Below, one piece after another: positions 28,349 to 41,320 of a DNA stretch of 64,000 nucleotides. Every line of letters begins with the position of its first letter. Position 1 is the first letter of the stretch. The notes beneath the pieces were generated by a model that saw nothing but the letters and a program-made list of their open reading frames with translations, was not told where the DNA came from and did not search any database. A program made the translations under genes and the position numbers. This stretch comes from Ulva prolifera (Eukaryota > Chlorophyta > Ulvophyceae > Ulvales > Ulvaceae): assembly GCA_023078555.1 (NCBI GenBank), contig CM041199.1, forward strand, positions 9,367,315 through 9,431,314, given 5' to 3'.

Positions 28349-31300
28349 TCGGGCACTATGTCAGGCACTATGTAGGCATGGTTCCATGTCCGTGCAGTAT
28401 GTTGGGCACTATGTCGGGCACTATGTAGGCATGGTTCCATGTCCGTGCGGTATGTCGGGCACTATGTCGGGCACTATGTCGGGCACTATGTAGGCATGGT
28501 TCCATGTCCGTGCGGTATGTCGGGCACTATGTCGGGCACTATGTTGGGCACTATGTCGGCATGGTTCCATGTCCGTGCAGTATGTCGGGTACTATGTTGG
28601 GCGCTATGTCGGCATGCTTCCATGTCCGTGCAGTATGCCGGGCACTATGTCGGGCACTATGTAGGCATGGTTCCATGTCCGTGCGGTATGTCGGGCACTA
28701 TGTCGGGCACTATGTTGGGCACTATGTAGGCATGGTTCCATGTCCGTGCAGTATGCCGGGCACTGTGTCGGGCACTATGTCGGCATGGTTCCATGTCCGT
28801 GAAGTATGCCGGGCAATATGTCGGGCACTATGTAGGCATGGTTCCATGTCCGTGCAGTATGCCGGGCACTATGTCGGGCACTATGTAGGCATGGTTCCAT
28901 GTCCGTGCGGTATGTCGGGCACTATGTCGGGCACTATGTCGGCATGGTTCCATGTCCGTGCGGTATGTCGGGCACTATGTCAGGCACTATGTAGGCATGG
29001 TTCCATGTCCGTGCAGTATGTTGGGCACTATGTCGGGCACTATGTAGGCATGGTTCCATGTCCGTGCGGTATGTCGGGCACTATGTCGGGCACTATGTTG
29101 GGCACTATGTCGGCATGGTTCCATGTCCGTGCAGTATGTCGGGTACTATGTTGGGCGCTATGTCGGCATGCTTCCATGTCCGTGCAGTGTGCCGGGCACT
29201 ATGTCGGGCACTATGTAGGCATGGTTCCATGTCCGTGCGGTATGTCGGGCACTATGTCGGGCACTATGTTGGGCACTATGTAGGCATGGTTCCATGTCCG
29301 TGCAGTATGCCGGGCACTGTGTCGGGCACTATGTCGGCATGGTTCCATGTCCGTGAAGTATGTCGGGCACTATGTTGGGCACTATGTAGGCATGGTTCCA
29401 TGTCCGTGCAGTATGCCGGGCACTATGTCGGGCACTATGTTGGGCAATATGTCGGCATGGTTCCATGTCCGTGCAGTATGTCGGGCACTATGTCGGGCAC
29501 TATGTAGGCCTGGTTCCATGTCCGTGCAGTGTGTCGGGCACTATGCCGGGCACTATGTTGGGCACTATGTCGGCATGGTTCCATGTCCATGCAGTGTGTC
29601 GGGCACTATGTGGGGCACTATGTTGGGCACTATGTACGCATGGTTCCATGTCCGTGCAGTATGTTGGGCACTATGTTGGGCACTATGTAGGCATGGTTCC
29701 ATGTCCGTGCAGTGTGTTGGGCACTATGTTGGGCACTATGTCGGCATGGTTCCATGTCCGTGCAGTATGTCGGGCACTATGTCAGTCACTTTGTAGGCAT
29801 GGTTCCATGTCCGTGCAGTATGCCGGGCACTATGTCGGGCACTATGTAGGCATGGTTCCATGTCCGTGCAGTATGTTGGGCACTATGTTGGGCACTATGT
29901 AGGCATGGATCCATGTCCGTGCAGTGTGCCGGGCACTATGTTGGGCACTATGTTGGGCGCTATGTCGGCATGCTTCCATGTCCATGCAGTATGCCGGGCA
30001 CTATGCCAGGCACTATGTAGGCATGGTTCCATGTCCGTGCAGTATGTTGGGCACTATGTTGGGCACTATGTAGGCATGGTTCCATGTCCGTGCAGTGTGT
30101 CGGGCACTATGTCGGGCACTATGTTGGGCACTATGTCGGCATGGTTCCATGTCCGTGCAGTATGTCGGGCACTATGTCAGGCACTATGTTGGGCACTATG
30201 TCGGGCACTATGTTGGGCACTATGTTGGGCACTATGTACGCATGGTTCCATGTCCGTGCAGTATGTTGGGCACTATGTTGGGCACTATGTAGGCATGGTT
30301 CCATGTCCGTGCAGTGTGTTGGGCACTGTGTTGGGCACTATGTCGGCATGGTTCCATGTCCGTGCAGTATGTCGGGCACTATGTCAGGCACTTTGTAGGC
30401 ATGGTTCCATGTCCGTGCAGTATGTTGGGCACTACGTTGGGCACTATGTAGGCATGGTTCCATGTCCGTGCAGTGTGTTGGGCACTATGTTGGGCACTAT
30501 GTAGGCATGGTTCCATGTCCGTGCGGTATGTCGGGCACTATGTCGGGCACTATGTTGGGCACTATGTCGGCATGGTTCCATGTCCGTGAAGTATGTCGGG
30601 CACTATGTTGGGCACTATGTAGGCATGGTTCCATGTCCGTGCAGTGTGTCGGGCACTATGCCGGGCACTATGTTGGGCGCTATGTAGGCATGCTTCCATG
30701 TCCGTGCAGTATGCCGGGCAATATGTCGGGCACTATGTAGGCATGGTTCCATGTCCGTGCAGTATGCCGGGCACTATGTCGGGCACTATGTAGGCATGGT
30801 TCCATGTCCGTGCGGTATGTCGGGCACTATGTCGGGCACTATGTCGGCATGGTTCCATGTCCGTGAAGTATGTCGGGCACTATGTTGGGCACTATGTAGG
30901 CATGGTTCCATGTCCGTGCAGTGTGTCGGGCACTATGCCGGGCACTATGTTGGGCGCTATGTCGGCATGCTCCCATGTCCATGCAGTATGCCGGGCACTA
31001 TGCCAGGCACTATGTAGGCATGGTTCCATGTCCGTGCAGTATGCCGGGCACTATGTCGGGCACTATGTAGGCATGGTTCCATGTCCGTGCGGTATGTCGG
31101 GCACTATGTCGGGCACTATGTGGGGCACTATGTAGGCATGGTTCCATGTCCGTGCAGTGTGTCGGGCACTATGCCGGGCACTATGTTGGGCACTATGTCG
31201 GCATGGTTCCATGTCCATGCAGTGTGTCGGGCACTATGTCGGGCACTATGTTGGGCACTATGTACGCATGGTTCCATGTCCGTGCAGTATGTTGGGCACT

Positions 31301-33744
31301 ATGTTGGGCACTATGTAGGCATGGTTCCATGTCCGTGCAGTGTGTTGGGCACTATGTTGGGCACTATGTCGGCATGGTTCCATGTCCGTGCAGTATGTCG
31401 GGCACTATGTCAGGCACTTTGTAGGCATGGTTCCATGTCCGTGCAGTATGCTGGGCACTATGTCGGGCACTATGTAGGCATGGTGCCATGTCCGTGCAGT
31501 ATGTTGGGCACTATGTTGGGCACTATGTAGGCATGGATCCATGTCCGTGCAGTGTGTTGGGCACTATGTTAGGAACTATGTAGGCATGGTTCCATGTCCG
31601 TGCAGTGTGTTGGGCACTATGTTGGGCACTATGTCGGCATGGTTCCATGTCCGTGCAGTATGTCGGGCACTATGTCAGGCACTTTGTAGGCATGGTTCCA
31701 TGTCCGTGCAGTATGCTGGGCACTATGTCGGGCACTATGTAGGCATGGTGCCATGTCCGTGCAGTATGTTGGGCACTATGTTGGGCACTATGTAGGCATG
31801 GATCCATGTCCGTGCAGTGTGTTGGGCACTATGTTAGGAACTATGTAGGCATGGTTCCATGTCCGTGCAGTGTGTTGGGCACTATGTTGGGCACTATGTC
31901 GGCATGGTTCCATGTCCGTGCAGTATGTCGGGCACTATGTCAGGCACTATGTAGGCATGGTTCCATGTCCGTGCAGTATGCCGGGCACTATGTCAGGCAC
32001 TATGTAGGCATGGTTCCATGTCCGTGCAGTATGCCGGGCACTATGTCGGGCACTATGTAGGCATGGTTCCATGTCCGTGCAGTATGTTGGGCACTATGTT
32101 GGGCACTATGTAGGCATGGTTCCATGTCCGTGCAGTGTGTCGGGCACTATGCCGGGCACTATGTTGGGCGCTATGTCGGCATGCTTCCATGTCCATGCAG
32201 TATGCCGGGCACTATGCCAGGCACTATGTAGGCATGGTTCCATGTCCGTGCAGTATGCCGGGCACTATGTCGGGCACTATGTAGGCATGGTTCCATGTCC
32301 GTGCGGTATGTCGGGCACTATGTCGGGCACTATGTTGGGCACTATGTAGGCATGGTTCCATGTCCGTGCAGTATGCCGGGCACTATGTCGGGCACTATGT
32401 CGGCATGGTTCCATGTCCGTGAAGTATGTCGGGCACTATGTTGGGCACTATGTAGGCATGGTTCCATGTCCGTGCAGTGTGTCGGGCACTATGCCGGGCA
32501 CTATGTTGGGCACTATGTCGGCATGGTTCCATGTCCATGCAGTGTGTCGGGCACTATGTCGGGCACTATGTTGGGCACTATGTACGCATGGTTCCATGTC
32601 CGTGCAGTATGTTGGGCACTATGTTGGGCACTATGTAGGCATGGTTCCATGTCCGTGCAGTGTGTTGGGCACTATGTTGGGCACTATGTCGGCATGGATC
32701 CATGTCCGTGCAGTGTGTTGGGCACTATGTTAGGAACTATGTAGGCATGGTTCCATGTCCGTGCAGTGTGTTGGGCACTATGTTGGGCACTATGTCGGCA
32801 TGGTTCCATGTCCGTGCAGTATGTCGGGCACTATGTCAGGCACTATGTAGGCATGGTTCCATGTCCGTGCAGTATGCCGGGCACTATGTCGGGCACTATG
32901 TAGGCATGGTTCCATGTCCGTGCAGTATGTTGGGCACTATGTTGGGCACTATGTAGGCATGGTTCCATGTCCGTGCAGTGTGTCGGGCACTATGTCGGGC
33001 ACTATGTTGGGCACTATGTCGGCATGGTTCCATGTCCGTGCAGTGTGTTGGGCACTATGTCGGGCACTATGTAGGCATGGTTCCATGTCCGTGCAGTATG
33101 TTGGGCACTATGTTGGGCACTATGTAGGCATGGTTCCATGTCCGTGCAGTGTGTCGGGCACTATGTCGGGCACTATGTTGGGCACTATGTCGGCATGGTT
33201 CCATGTCCGTGCAGTGTGTTGGGCACTATGTTGGGCACTATGTCGGCATGGTTCCATGTCCGTGCAGTATGCCGGGCAATATGTCGGGCACTATGTAGGC
33301 ATGGTTCCATGTCCGTGCAGTGTGTCGGGCACTATGTCGGGCACTATGTTGGGCACTATGTCGGCATGGTTCCATGTCCGTGCAGTGTGTTGGGCACTAT
33401 GTTGGGCACTATGTCGGCATGGTTCCATGTCCGTGCAGTATGCCGGGCAATATGTCGGGCACTATGTAGGCATGGTTCCATGTCCGTGCAGTATGTTGGG
33501 CACTATGTTGGGCACTATATCGGCATGGTTCCATGTCCGTGCAGTATGTCGGGTACTATGTTGGGCGCTATGTCGGCATGCTTCCATGTCCGTGCAGTAT
33601 GCCGGGCACTATGTCGGGCACTATGTAGGCATGGTTCCATGTCCGTGCGGTATGTCGGGCACTATGTCAGGCACTATGTAGGCATGGTTCCATGTCCGTG
33701 CAGTATGTTGGGCACTATGTCGGGCACTATGTAGGCATGGTTCC

Positions 33745-35280
33745 ATGTCCGTGCAGTATGCCGGGCACTATGTTGGGCACTATGTAGGCATGGTTCCATG
33801 TCCGTGCAGTGTGTCGGGCACTATGTCGGGCACTATGTTGGGCACTATGTCGGCATGGTTCCATGTCCGTGCAGTATGTCGGGCACTATGTCAGGCACTA
33901 TGTTGGCATGGTTCCATGTCCGTGCAGTATGTTAGGCACTATGTTGGGCACTATGTAGGCATGGTTCCATGTCCGTGCAGTGTGTCGGGCACTATGTCAG
34001 GCACTATGTTGGGCACTATGTCGGCATGGTTCCATGTCCGTGCAGTATGTCGGGTACTATGTTGGGCGCTATGTCGGCATGCTTCCATGTCGGTGCAGTA
34101 TGCCGGGCACTATGTCGGGCACTATGTAGGCATGGTTCCATGTCCGTGCGGTATGTCGGGCACTATGTCAGGCACTATGTAGGCATGGTTCCATGTCCGT
34201 GCAGTATGCTGGGCACTATGTCGGGCACTATGTAGGCATGGTTCCATGTCCGTGCAGTATGCCGGGCACTATGTCGGGCACTATGTAGGCATGGTTCCAT
34301 GTCCGTGCAGTATGCCGGGCACCATGTTGGGCACTACGTAGGCATGGTTCCATGTCCGTGCAGTGTGTCGGGCACTATGCCGGGCACTATGTTGGGCGCT
34401 ATGTCGGCATGCTTCCATGTCCATGCAGTTTGCCGGGCACTATGCCAGGCACTATGTAGGCATGGTTCCATGTCCGTGCAGTATGCCGGGCACTATGTCG
34501 GGCACTATGCAGGCATGGTTCCATGTCCGTGCGGTATGCCGGGCACTATGTTGGGCACTATGTAGGCATGGTTCCATGTCCGTGCAGTGTGTCGGGCACT
34601 ATGTCGGGCACTATGTTGGGCACTATGTCGGCATGGTTCCATGTCCGTGCAGTATGTCGGGCACTATGTCAGGCACTATGTTGGCATGGTTCCATGTCCG
34701 TGCAGTATGTTAGGCACTATGTTGGGCACTATGTAGGCATGGTTCCATGTCCGTGCAGTGTGTCGGGCACTATGTCAGGCACTATGTTGGGCACTATGTC
34801 GGCATGGTTCCATGTCCGTGCAGTATGTCGGGTACTATGTTGGGCGCTATGTCGGCATGCTTCCATGTCGGTGCAGTATGCCGGGCACTATGTCGGGCAC
34901 TATGTAGGCATGGTTCCATGTCCGTGCGGTATGTCGGGCACTATGTCAGGCACTATGTAGGCATGGTTCCATGTCCGTGCAGTATGCTGGGCACTATGTC
35001 GGGCACTATGTAGGCATGGTTCCATGTCCGTGCAGTATGCCGGGCACTATGTCGGGCACTATGTAGGCATGGTTCCATGTCCGTGCAGTATGCCGGGCAC
35101 TATGTTGGGCACTACGTAGGCATGGTTCCATGTCCGTGCAGTGTGTCGGGCACTATGCCGGGCACTATGTTGGGCGCTATGTCGGCATGCTTCCATGTCC
35201 ATGCAGTTTGCCGGGCACTATGCCAGGCACTATGTAGGCATGGTTCCATGTCCGTGCAGTATGCCGGGCACTATGTTGGG
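33745..35280. repeat. Tandem duplication of a 778-bp satellite block
   Basis: About 33,750-34,500 and 34,528-35,278 match at a 778-bp offset. Shared markers are gtatgttaggcac (33,928 and 34,706), tgtcggtgcagtatg (34,088 and 34,866) and gcagtttgccggg (34,427 and 35,205). Related copies follow near 35,591, 36,776 and 37,513, with offsets of 1,185 and 737. Confidence 0.7.
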
Positions 35281-38200
35281 CACTATGTAGGCATGGTTCC
35301 ATGTCCGTGCAGTGTGTCGGGCACTATGCCGGGCACTATGTTGGGCGCTATGTCGGCATGCTTCCATGTCCATGCAGTATGCCGGGCACTATGCCAGGCA
35401 CTATGTAGGCATGGTTCCATGTCCGTGCAGTAATGCCGGGCACTATGTCGGGCACTATGTAGGCATGGTTCCATGTCCGTGCGGTATGTCGGGCACTATG
35501 TCGGGCACTATGTTGGGCACTATGTAGGCATGGTTCCATGTCCGTGCAGTATGCCGGACACTATGTCGGGCACTATGTCGGCATGGTTCCATGTCCGTGA
35601 AGTATGTCGGGCACTATGTTGGGCACGATGTAGGCATGGTTCCATGTCCGTGCAGTGTGTCGGGCACTATGTCGGGCACTATGTTGGGCACTATGTCGGC
35701 ATGGTTCCATGTCCGTGCAGTATGTTGGGCACTATGTCAGGCACTATGTTGGCATGGTTCCATGTCCGTGCAGTATGTTAGGCACTATGTTGGGCACTAT
35801 GTAGGCATGGTTCCATGTCCGTGCAGTGTGTCGGGCACTATGTCAGGCACTATGTTGGGCACTATGTCGGCATGGTTCCATGTCCGTGCAGTATGTCGGG
35901 TACTATGTTGGGCGCTATGTCGGCATGCTTCCATGTCGGTGCAGTATGCCGGGCACTATGTCGGGCACTATGTAGGCATGGTTCCATGTCCGTGCGGTAT
36001 GTCGGGCACTATGTCAGGCACTATGTAGGCATGGTTCCATGTCCGTGCAGTATGCTGGGCACTATGTCGGGCACTATGTAGGCATGGTTCCATGTCCGTG
36101 CAGTATGCCGGGCACTATGTCGGGCACTATGTAGGCATGGTTCCATGTCCGTGCAGTATGCCGGGCACTATGTTGGGCACTACGTAGGCATGGTTCCATG
36201 TCCGTGCAGTGTGTCGGGCACTATGCCGGGCACTATGTAGGGCGCTATGTCGGCATGCTTCCATGTCCATGCAGTTTGCCGGGCACTATGCCAGGCACTA
36301 TGTAGGCATGGTTCCATGTCCGTGCAGTATGCCGGGCACTATGTTGGGCACTATGTAGGCATGGTTCCATGTCCGTGCAGTGTGTCGGGCACTATGCCGG
36401 GCACTATGTTGGGCGCTATGTCGGCATGCTTCCATGTCCATGCAGTATGCCGGGCACTATGCCAGGCACTATGTAGGCATGGTTCCATGTCCGTGCAGTA
36501 TGCCGGGCACTATGTCGGGCACTATGTAGGCATGGTTCCATGTCCGTGCGGTATGTCGGGCACTATGTCGGGCACTATGTTGGGCACTATGTAGGCATGG
36601 TTCCATGTCCGTGCAGTATGCCGGGCACTATGTCGGGCACTATGTAGGCATGGTTCCATGTCCGTGCGGTATGTCGGGCACTATGTCGGGCACTATGTTG
36701 GGCACTATGTAGGCATGGTTCCATGTCCGTGCAGTATGCCGGGCACTATGTCGGGCACTATGTCGGCATGGTTCCATGTCCGTGAAGTATGTCGGGCACT
36801 ATGTTGGGCACTATGTAGGCATGGTTCCATGTCCGTGCAGTGTGTCGGGCACTATGTCGGGCACTATGTTGGGCACTATGTCGGCATGGTTCCATGTCCG
36901 TGCAGTATGTTGGGCACTATGTCAGGCACTATGTTGGCATGGTTCCATGTCCGTGCAGTATGTTAGGCACTATGTTGGGCACTATGTAGGCATGGTTCCA
37001 TGTCCGTGCAGTGTGTCGGGCACTATGTCAGGCACTATGTTGGGCACTATGTCGGCATGGTTCCATGTCCGTGCAGTATGTCGGGTACTATGTTGGGCGC
37101 TATGTCGGCATGCTTCCATGTCGGTGCAGTATGCCGGGCACTATGTCGGGCACTATGTAGGCATGGTTCCATGTCCGTGCGGTATGTCGGGCACTATGTC
37201 AGGCACTATGTAGGCATGGTTCCATGTCCGTGCAGTATGCTGGGCACTATGTCGGGCACTATGTTGGGCACTATGTAGGCATGGTTCCATGTCCGTGCAG
37301 TATGTCGGGCACTATGTTGGGCACTATGTAGGCATGGTTCCATGTCCGTGCAGTATGCCGGGCACTATGTCGGGCACTATGTAGGCATGGTTCCATGTCC
37401 GTGCGGTATGTCGGGCACTATGTCGGGCACTATGTTGGGCACTATGTAGGCATGGTTCCATGTCCGTGCAGTATGCCGGGCACTATGTCGGGCACTATGT
37501 CGGCATGGTTCCATGTCCGTGAAGTATGTCGGGCACTATGTTGGGCACTATGTAGGCATGGTTCCATGTCCGTGCAGTGTGTCGGGCACTATGTCGGGCA
37601 CTATGTTGGGCACTATGTCGGCATGGTTCCATGTCCGTGCAGTATGTTGGGCACTATGTCAGGCACTATGTTGGCATGGTTCCATGTCCGTGCAGTATGT
37701 TAGGCACTATGTTGGGCACTATGTAGGCATGGTTCCATGTCCGTGCAGTGTGTCGGGCACTATGTCAGGCACTATGTTGGGCACTATGTCGGCATGGTTC
37801 CATGTCCGTGCAGTATGTCGGGTACTATGTTGGGCGCTATGTCGGCATGCTTCCATGTCGGTGCAGTATGCCGGGCACTATGTCGGGCACTATGTAGGCA
37901 TGGTTCCATGTCCGTGCGGTATGTCGGGCACTATGTCAGGCACTATGTAGGCATGGTTCCATGTCCGTGCAGTATGCTGGGCACTATGTCGGGCACTATG
38001 TAGGCATGGTTCCATGTCCGTGCAGTATGCCGGGCACTATGTCGGGCATTATGTAGGCATGGTTCCATGTCCGTGCAGTATGCCGGGCACTATGTTGGGC
38101 ACTACGTAGGCATGGTTCCATGTCCGTGCAGTGTGTCGGGCACTATGCCGGGCACTATGTTGGGCACTATGTCGGCATGGTTCCATGTCCATGCAGTGTG

Positions 38201-39634
38201 TCGGGCTCTATGTCGGGCACTATGTTGGGCACTATGTACGCATGGTTCCATGTCCGTGCAGTATGTTGGGCACTATGTTGGGCACTATGTAGGCATGGTT
38301 CCATGTCCGTGCAGTATGCCGGGCACTATGTTGGGCGCTATGTCGGCATGCTTCCATGTCCATGCAGTTTGCCGGGCACTATGTTGGGCGCTATGTCGGC
38401 ATGGTTCCATGTCCATGCAGTATGTCGGGCACTATGTTGGGCACTATGTAGGCATGGTTCCATGTCCGTGCAGTGTGTCGGGCACTATGCCGGGCACTAT
38501 GTTGGGCACTATGTCGGCATGGTTCCATGTCCATGCAGTGTGTCGGGCACTATGTCGGGCACTATGTTGGGCACTATGTACGCATGGTTCCATGTCCGTG
38601 CAGTATGTTGGGCACTATGTTGGGCACTATGTAGGCATGGTTCCATGTCCGTGCAGTGTGTCGGGCACTATGCCGGGCACTATGTTGGGCACTATGTACG
38701 CATGGTTCCATGTCCGTGCAGTATGTTGGGCACTATGTTGGGCACTATGTCGGCATGGTTCCATGTCCGTGCAGTATGTCGGGCACTATGTCAGGCACTA
38801 TGTAGGCATGGTTCCATGTCCGTGCAGTATGCCGGGCAATATGTCGGGCACTATGTAGGCATGGTTCCATGTCCGTGCAGTATGTTGGGCACTATGTTGG
38901 GCACTATATCGGCATGGTTCCATGTCCGTGCAGTATGTCGGGTACTATGTTGGGCGCTATGTCGGCATGCTTCCATGTCCGTGCAGTATGCCGGGCACTA
39001 TGTCGGGCACTATGTAGGCATGGTTCCATGTCCGTGCGGTATGTCGGGCACTATGTCGGGCACTATGTAGGCATGGTTCCATGTCCGTGCAGTATGCCGG
39101 GCACTATGTTGGGCACTATGTAGGCATGGTTCCATGTCCGTGCAGTGTGTCGGGCACTATGTCGGGCACTATGTTGGGCACTATGTCGGCATGGTTCCAT
39201 GTCCGTGCAGTATGTCGGGCACTATGTCAGGCACTACGTTGGCATGGTTCCATGTCCGTGCAGTATGTTAGGCACTATGTTGGGCACTATGTAGGCATGG
39301 TTCCATGTCCGTGCAGTGTGTCGGGCACTATGTCAGGCACTATGTTGGGCACTATGTCGGCATGGTTCCATGTCCGTGCAGTATGTCGGGTACTATGTTG
39401 GGCGCTATGTCGGCATGCTTCCATGTCGGTGCAGTATGCCGGGCACTATGTCGGGCACTATGTAGGCATGGTTCCATGTCCGTGCGGTATGTCGGGCACT
39501 ATGTCAGGCACTATGTAGGCATGGTTCCATGTCCGTGCAGTATGCTGGGCACTATGTCGGGCACTATGTAGGCATGGTTCCATGTCCGTGCAGTATGCCG
39601 GGCACTATGTCGGGCACTATGTAGGCATGGTTCC

Positions 39635-41320
39635 ATGCCCGTGCAGTATGCCGGGCACTATGTTGGGCACTACGTAGGCATGGTTCCATGTCCGTGCAGT
39701 GTGTCGGGCACTATGCCGGGCACTATGTTGGGCGCTATGTCGGCATGCTTCCATGTCCATGCAGTTTGCCGGGCACTATGCCAGGCACTATGTAGGCATG
39801 GTTCCATGTCCGTGCAGTATGCCGGGCACTATGTCGGGCACTATGTAGGCATGGTTCCATGTCCGTGCGGTATGTCGGGCACTATGTCGGGCACTATGTT
39901 GGGCACTATGTAGGCATGGTTCCATGTCCGTGCAGTATGCCGGGCACTATGTCGGGCACTATGTCGGCATGGTTCCATGTCCGTGAAGTATGTCGGGCAC
40001 TATGTTGGGCACTATGTCGGCATGGTTCCATGTCCGTGCAGTATGTCGGGCACTATGTCAGGCACTATGTTGGGCACTATGTCGGCATGGTTCCATGTCC
40101 GTGCAGTATGTCGGGTACTATGTTGGGCGCTATGTCGGCATGCTTCCATGTCCGTGCAGTATGTCGGGCACTATGTCAGGCACTATGTTGGGCACTATGT
40201 CGGCATGGTTCCATGTCCGTGCAGTATGTCGGGTACTATGATGGGCGCTATGTCGGCATGCTTCCATGTCCGTGCATTATGCCGGGCACTATGTCGGGCA
40301 CTATGTAGGCATGGTTCCATGTCCGTGCGGTATGTCGGGCACTATGTCAGGCACTATGTAGGCATGGTTCCATGTCCGTGCAGTATGCTGGGCACTATGT
40401 CGGGCACTATGTAGGCATGGTTCCATGTCCGTGCAGTATGCCGGGCACTATGTCGGGCACTATGTAGGCATGGTTCCATGCCCGTGCAGTATGCCGGGCA
40501 CTATGTTGGGCACTACGTAGGCATGGTTCCATGTCCGTGCAGTGTGTCGGGCACTATGCCGGGCACTATGTTGGGCGCTATGTCGGCATGCTTCCATGTC
40601 CATGCAGTTTGCCGGGCACTATGCCAGGCACTATGTAGGCATGGTTCCATGTCCGTGCAGTATGCCGGGCACTATGTCGGGCACTATGTAGGCATGGTTC
40701 CATGTCCGTGCGGTATGTCGGGCACTATGTCGGGCACTATGTTGGGCACTATGTAGGCATGGTTCCATGTCCGTGCAGTATGCCGGGCACTATGTCGGGC
40801 ACTATGTCGGCATGGTTCCATGTCCGTGAAGTATGTCGGGCACTATGTTGGGCACTATGTCGGCATGGTTCCATGTCCGTGCAGTATGTCGGGCACTATG
40901 TCAGGCACTATGTTGGGCACTATGTCGGCATGGTTCCATGTCCGTGCAGTATGTCGGGTACTATGTTGGGCGCTATGTCGGCATGCTTCCATGTCCGTGC
41001 AGTATGTCGGGCACTATGTCAGGCACTATGTTGGGCACTATGTCGGCATGGTTCCATGTCCGTGCAGTATGTCGGGTACTATGATGGGCGCTATGTCGGC
41101 ATGCTTCCATGTCCGTGCATTATGCCGGGCACTATGTCGGGCACTATGTAGGCATGGTTCCATGTCCGTGCGGTATGTCGGGCACTATGTCAGGCACTAT
41201 GTAGGCATGGTTCCATGTCCGTGCAGTATGCTGGGCACTATGTCGGGCACTATGTAGGCATGGTTCCATGTCCGTGCAGTATGCCGGGCACTATGTCGGG
41301 CACTATGTAGGCATGGTTCC
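39635..41320. repeat. Perfect-looking 843-bp tandem duplication in satellite
   Basis: 39,635-40,477 is repeated directly at 40,478-41,320. Both copies carry the rare variants ccatgcccgtgcag (39,637 and 40,480), gtactatgatgggcgc (40,234 and 41,077) and gtgcattatg (40,274 and 41,117). I saw no difference in the parts compared. The match begins before the nominal start, at about 39,445. This is probably one of the most recent amplification events in the array. Confidence 0.75.
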
